Below, piece by piece: positions 61,793 to 64,000 of a DNA stretch of 64,000 bases. Below the pieces are notes generated by a model, which saw nothing but the letters and a program-made list of their open reading frames with translations, searched no databases and was not told the origin of the DNA. The first letter of the stretch is position 1; every line of letters begins with the position of its first letter. Both the position numbers and the translations under genes were made by a program. This stretch comes from Oceanobacillus profundus (GTDB lineage Bacteria > Bacillota > Bacilli > Bacillales > Amphibacillaceae), in the NCBI RefSeq assembly GCF_003515705.1, contig NZ_QWEH01000001.1, forward strand, positions 186,001 to 250,000, given 5' to 3'.

Positions 61793-61840
61793 AAAGAATT
61801 GCTAAATGGTTGATCAACCATTTAGCAATTCTTTTTTCTA
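61793..61840 (+). terminator. Terminator of the catabolic operon
   Basis: AGAATTGCTAAATGGTTGAT and ATCAACCATTTAGCAATTCT form a nearly loop-free stem of about 20 pairs, followed by TTTTTCT. Confidence 0.93.
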
Positions 61841-61946
61841 TCGTAATAACAAGCTCTAAGTAGGAAATAATTCTTTATGGGAGAAGCGCATAAATCCTCC
61901 ATCCTAGCAAACACTAAATTTACTATTGGTAAGAGGAGGTGGGGTC

Positions 61947-62093
61947 ATGAGTAATCACGGAAAGAAACACAACAATCAATTCAAGGAAAATGAAAATTCC
62001 GGTGAGCATCGTAACGGACGTAAGAGCCCATATAAGAATAGTAACTCCAAAGGTGGAGGAGCTCCAAATGAATATGTGACGGATAAAGAATAA
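61947..62093 (+). CDS. Small hydrophilic protein, possibly spore-associated
   Basis: 48 residues, rich in Lys, Asn and Gly (MSNHGKKHNNQFKENENSGE at the start, KGGGAPNEYVTDKE at the end), no hydrophobic stretch. ATG 61947 follows a strong AAGAGGAGGTGGGG site, and its own terminator follows, so it is most likely real. Composition resembles minor spore proteins such as SspN or SspJ, but I cannot match it to a family. Confidence 0.65.
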   Translation: MSNHGKKHNNQFKENENSGEHRNGRKSPYKNSNSKGGGAPNEYVTDKE

Positions 62094-62094
62094 A

Positions 62095-62131
62095 GCAAAT
62101 GCGGATCAGTTATATCGGATCCGCATTTGCT
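62095..62131. terminator. Terminator after the small hydrophilic gene
   Basis: GCAAATGCGGATC and GATCCGCATTTGC form a perfect 13-pair stem. T-run is short (TTA). Confidence 0.8.
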
Positions 62132-62261
62132 TACCAAGTATGTAGATGATAATTAAGATATTTACAATTGGAATAGTACCTATAATCGAATTCTGTAGGT
62201 TATCAAAGCTAGAGCTCAACTTATGTCTATTCCAAATATGCTTTACGACAATATCTTTAAA

Positions 62262-62315
62262 TTTACATAACCTTTACATTTGGCTCATACTTCCTTAACA
62301 TTCACACCTTATACT
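62262..62315 (+). promoter_or_regulatory. PhoP boxes and -10 of the pst operon
   Basis: Hexamers TTTACA (62262), TTTACA (62273), CTCATA (62284, weak) and TTAACA (62295) recur with exact 11-base spacing, the arrangement bound by dimers of PhoP in Bacillus (TT-A-ACA with 5-base gaps). A -10 box TATACT lies at 62310-62315. The operon should be induced by phosphate limitation. Confidence 0.85.
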
Positions 62316-62378
62316 AGCAACTGAGGGCAAAAAGCCTCACAAAAATAAAGCATTCATTCAGGGGAGGACAATTTTACT

Positions 62379-63368
62379 ATGAAGTTCAAAAAGTACCTAA
62401 TGTTTCTACTTGTTGCAGCATTAGCAGTTGTGCTTGTAGCTTGTGGAGGAGAAACAGATGAAGGTAACACAGAAGAAACAGATAACTCTTCAGGAGAAAC
62501 AGAAGGATCTGATGATGCAGCTGAATTAGAAGGCAGTGTAGTAATTGATGGTTCTGGAACAGTTTATCCATTAATGCAAAGAATTGCTGAAGAATATATG
62601 GTAAATGAACAGCAAGGCGTATCTGTTGAAGTTAGCCGTGCCGGTACAGGTGCTGGATTTGATAGGTTTTTAGCAGAAGACGGAACAGATTTCAACGATG
62701 CTTCCCGTCTAATTAAAGAAGAAGAGCAAGCGAAAGCAGAAGAGCTTGGTTTTGAACCATTCGAAATGAAACTTGCATTAGACGGATTAACAATTGTTGT
62801 ACACCCAGATAATGATTTTGCAACTGAATTAACTGCTGAGGAAGTACAAGGTATTTTCCTTGGAGAATATACAAACTGGTCTGATATTAATTCAGATTGG
62901 CCAGATGAGAAAATTAACACGTATGGACCAAATGAAAACCATGGAACATATGAATTCTTTTATGAAAGCATTCTTGAGGAACAAGATCTAGTAGGTGACA
63001 TTGATCTTCAACAAGATTATTCAACACTAGTTACATTAGTTTCTGAAGATACAAATGCAATTGGATTCTTTGGATTTGGATACTATGCTAGCAACCAAGA
63101 TAGCTTACAAGCAGTTGGAATCGACTTTGGCGAAGGTGCAGTAACACCATCTCTTGACACAATCGGTGAGAGTGGTCCATATGCTGATTACACACGTCCG
63201 GTATTCACATATTTAAATCCGAACATGGCAGCAGAAAAACCACAAGTAGCAGATTATGCACGTTATGTATTGGAAAGCACAAATGATTTTGCTGGTGAAA
63301 CAGGATTCGCTCCACTTCCAGAAGATGAGATCCAATCACAATTAGAAGCTTTAGAAGCGCTACAATAA
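62379..63368 (+). CDS. pstS: PstS, phosphate-binding lipoprotein
   Basis: 329-residue precursor, lipobox LVAC near residue 22, then an acidic Gly/Ser linker, then the phosphate-binding fold: VVIDGSGTVYPLMQRIAEEY near 51-70 and EVSRAGTGAGFDRFLAEDGT with DFNDASR, where the Ser, Arg and Asp hold phosphate. ATG 62379 follows GGGGAGG. First gene of the Pst importer, behind PhoP boxes. Confidence 0.95.
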   Translation: MKFKKYLMFLLVAALAVVLVACGGETDEGNTEETDNSSGETEGSDDAAELEGSVVIDGSGTVYPLMQRIAEEYMVNEQQGVSVEVSRAGTGAGFDRFLAEDGTDFNDASRLIKEEEQAKAEELGFEPFEMKLALDGLTIVVHPDNDFATELTAEEVQGIFLGEYTNWSDINSDWPDEKINTYGPNENHGTYEFFYESILEEQDLVGDIDLQQDYSTLVTLVSEDTNAIGFFGFGYYASNQDSLQAVGIDFGEGAVTPSLDTIGESGPYADYTRPVFTYLNPNMAAEKPQVADYARYVLESTNDFAGETGFAPLPEDEIQSQLEALEALQ

Positions 63369-63428
63369 ACGCGATAGAGGCACTATTTTAAGCAAAACAC
63401 CTATATCAAAATTTGACATATGACTCTA

Positions 63429-63464
63429 AATAAGATGAGGGCAGAATCAAGCTCTCATCTTATT
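63429..63464 (+). other. Hairpin between pstS and pstC
   Basis: AATAAGATGAG at 63429-63439 and CTCATCTTATT at 63454-63464 form an 11-pair stem with only a weak T-run. Such hairpins after pstS let the binding protein mRNA accumulate above the rest of the operon. Confidence 0.7.
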
Positions 63465-63505
63465 GTGAGCTATAAGCGTAAGCGCTGGAAGGAGTGCACG
63501 AGGTA

Positions 63506-64000
63506 ATGCCGACAAACAGCGGTAATCATAAACAGAACGCTGTGAATGTTAGAGAAATGATTGAAGAAAAAAGAAGTTCGAGAAGTATCTCTAATATAAC
63601 AGAAAAATTAATTCCAACGATTTTATTTATTATAGCTAGCATTTCAATTCTAACTACTATTGGAATTATTTATACTCTATTATCCGAGGCAATTGAGTTT
63701 TTTAAAATTGTTCCAATCTGGGAATTTTTCACTGGAACTGTACTCAAGCCACTTAGTCAAAATCCTGAATTCGGTGTGCTGCCACTTATAAATGGGACGA
63801 TTATTTCATCACTAATTGCGATGCTTGTAGCTGGTCCAATTGGTATTATGTCAGCTGTTTATTTAAGTGAGTATGCATCAGATAAAGTACGTAGAATATT
63901 AAAACCTTTACTAGAAGTTCTTGCTGGTATTCCAACTATTGTGTACGGTTTTTTTGCGTTTACCTTTGTAACACCAATCATTCGTTCGATTTTTCCCGAA
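63506..64000 (+). CDS. pstC: PstC, phosphate importer permease (partial, runs off the window)
   Basis: The first 165 residues are present. A cytoplasmic N-terminal tail of about 35 residues (EEKRSSRSISNITEKLIPTI) leads to TM1 (LFIIASISILTTIGIIYTLL), then WEFFTGTVLKP, PLINGTIISSLIAMLVAGPIG and LLEVLAGIPTIVYGFFA, the PstC TM2-TM4 region. ATG 63506 lies about 11 bases after GGAAGGAG. Confidence 0.93.
   Translation, partial: MPTNSGNHKQNAVNVREMIEEKRSSRSISNITEKLIPTILFIIASISILTTIGIIYTLLSEAIEFFKIVPIWEFFTGTVLKPLSQNPEFGVLPLINGTIISSLIAMLVAGPIGIMSAVYLSEYASDKVRRILKPLLEVLAGIPTIVYGFFAFTFVTPIIRSIFPE

Overview
This is a 64 kb chromosomal window from a low-GC, endospore-forming Firmicute, most likely a Bacillaceae of the Oceanobacillus/Virgibacillus/Bacillus type (inference, no database was used). 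The evidence is a set of spore and Bacillus-specific genes (SspH, an SspM-like peptide, a CwlC-like amidase, a YtvI-like protein, YpjP, an Spx-family protein) together with Gram-positive control elements (CIRCE, SAM-I riboswitch, PhoP boxes, cre-like sites) and strong AGGAGG ribosome binding sites. No tRNA, rRNA, CRISPR array or insertion sequence was seen.

Layout. 1-10176: a phosphonate operon in the order phnH-I-J-K-M-L, a PHP-family cyclic phosphodiesterase, then phnD-C-E-E. It holds most of the C-P lyase and its importer; PhnG is not in the window. 10188-13617: a decayed LysE-type exporter, two glyoxalase-fold genes, an S66 carboxypeptidase, an SspM-like spore gene and a decayed effector-binding gene. 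13779-17243: YpjP, a sirtuin, and htpG under a perfect CIRCE operator. 17570-21356: a spermidine/putrescine ABC transporter (potABCD, minus strand). 21672-23770: a TetR regulator with three palindromic operators, an unusual Spx paralogue, and a GNAT acetyltransferase. 24024-29059: a coiled-coil protein with six heptad-based repeats, then a two-gene ABC exporter followed by a two-component system. 29156-38937: mixed housekeeping genes, including an alanine racemase, SspH, an alkyltransferase-like DNA repair protein, OsmC, three FMN reductases (two nearly identical) and a LysR regulator. 38983-45920: butanediol dehydrogenase, a membrane-anchored L7/L12-like protein, a YhhN protein, a peptide transporter, a nuclease-helicase fusion and a general stress flavoprotein.

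46043-48188: a SAM-I riboswitch heads an operon of a GldA/HcxA-like dehydrogenase and the methionine-binding protein MetQ, which puts an unassigned oxidoreductase in the methionine regulon. 48277-49074: a CwlC-like spore amidase. 49301-61840: a 12 kb, 11-gene catabolic operon under a GntR/FCD regulator. It has a TRAP importer, a lactate-racemase-like enzyme, a 2-hydroxyacid dehydrogenase, a DapA-type lyase, a FAH-family enzyme, 4-hydroxy-2-oxoacid aldolase, an acylating aldehyde dehydrogenase, an aldehyde dehydrogenase and an iron alcohol dehydrogenase. I read it as uptake and breakdown of an unknown hydroxy-carboxylate to pyruvate and acyl-CoA; it is the best candidate here for an undescribed pathway. 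62262-64000: PhoP boxes, pstS and the start of pstC, giving a second phosphorus-scavenging locus.

Intergenic DNA carries three unrelated short tandem repeat arrays (52, 41 and 21 bp periods) and two copies of a dispersed GC-richer element.
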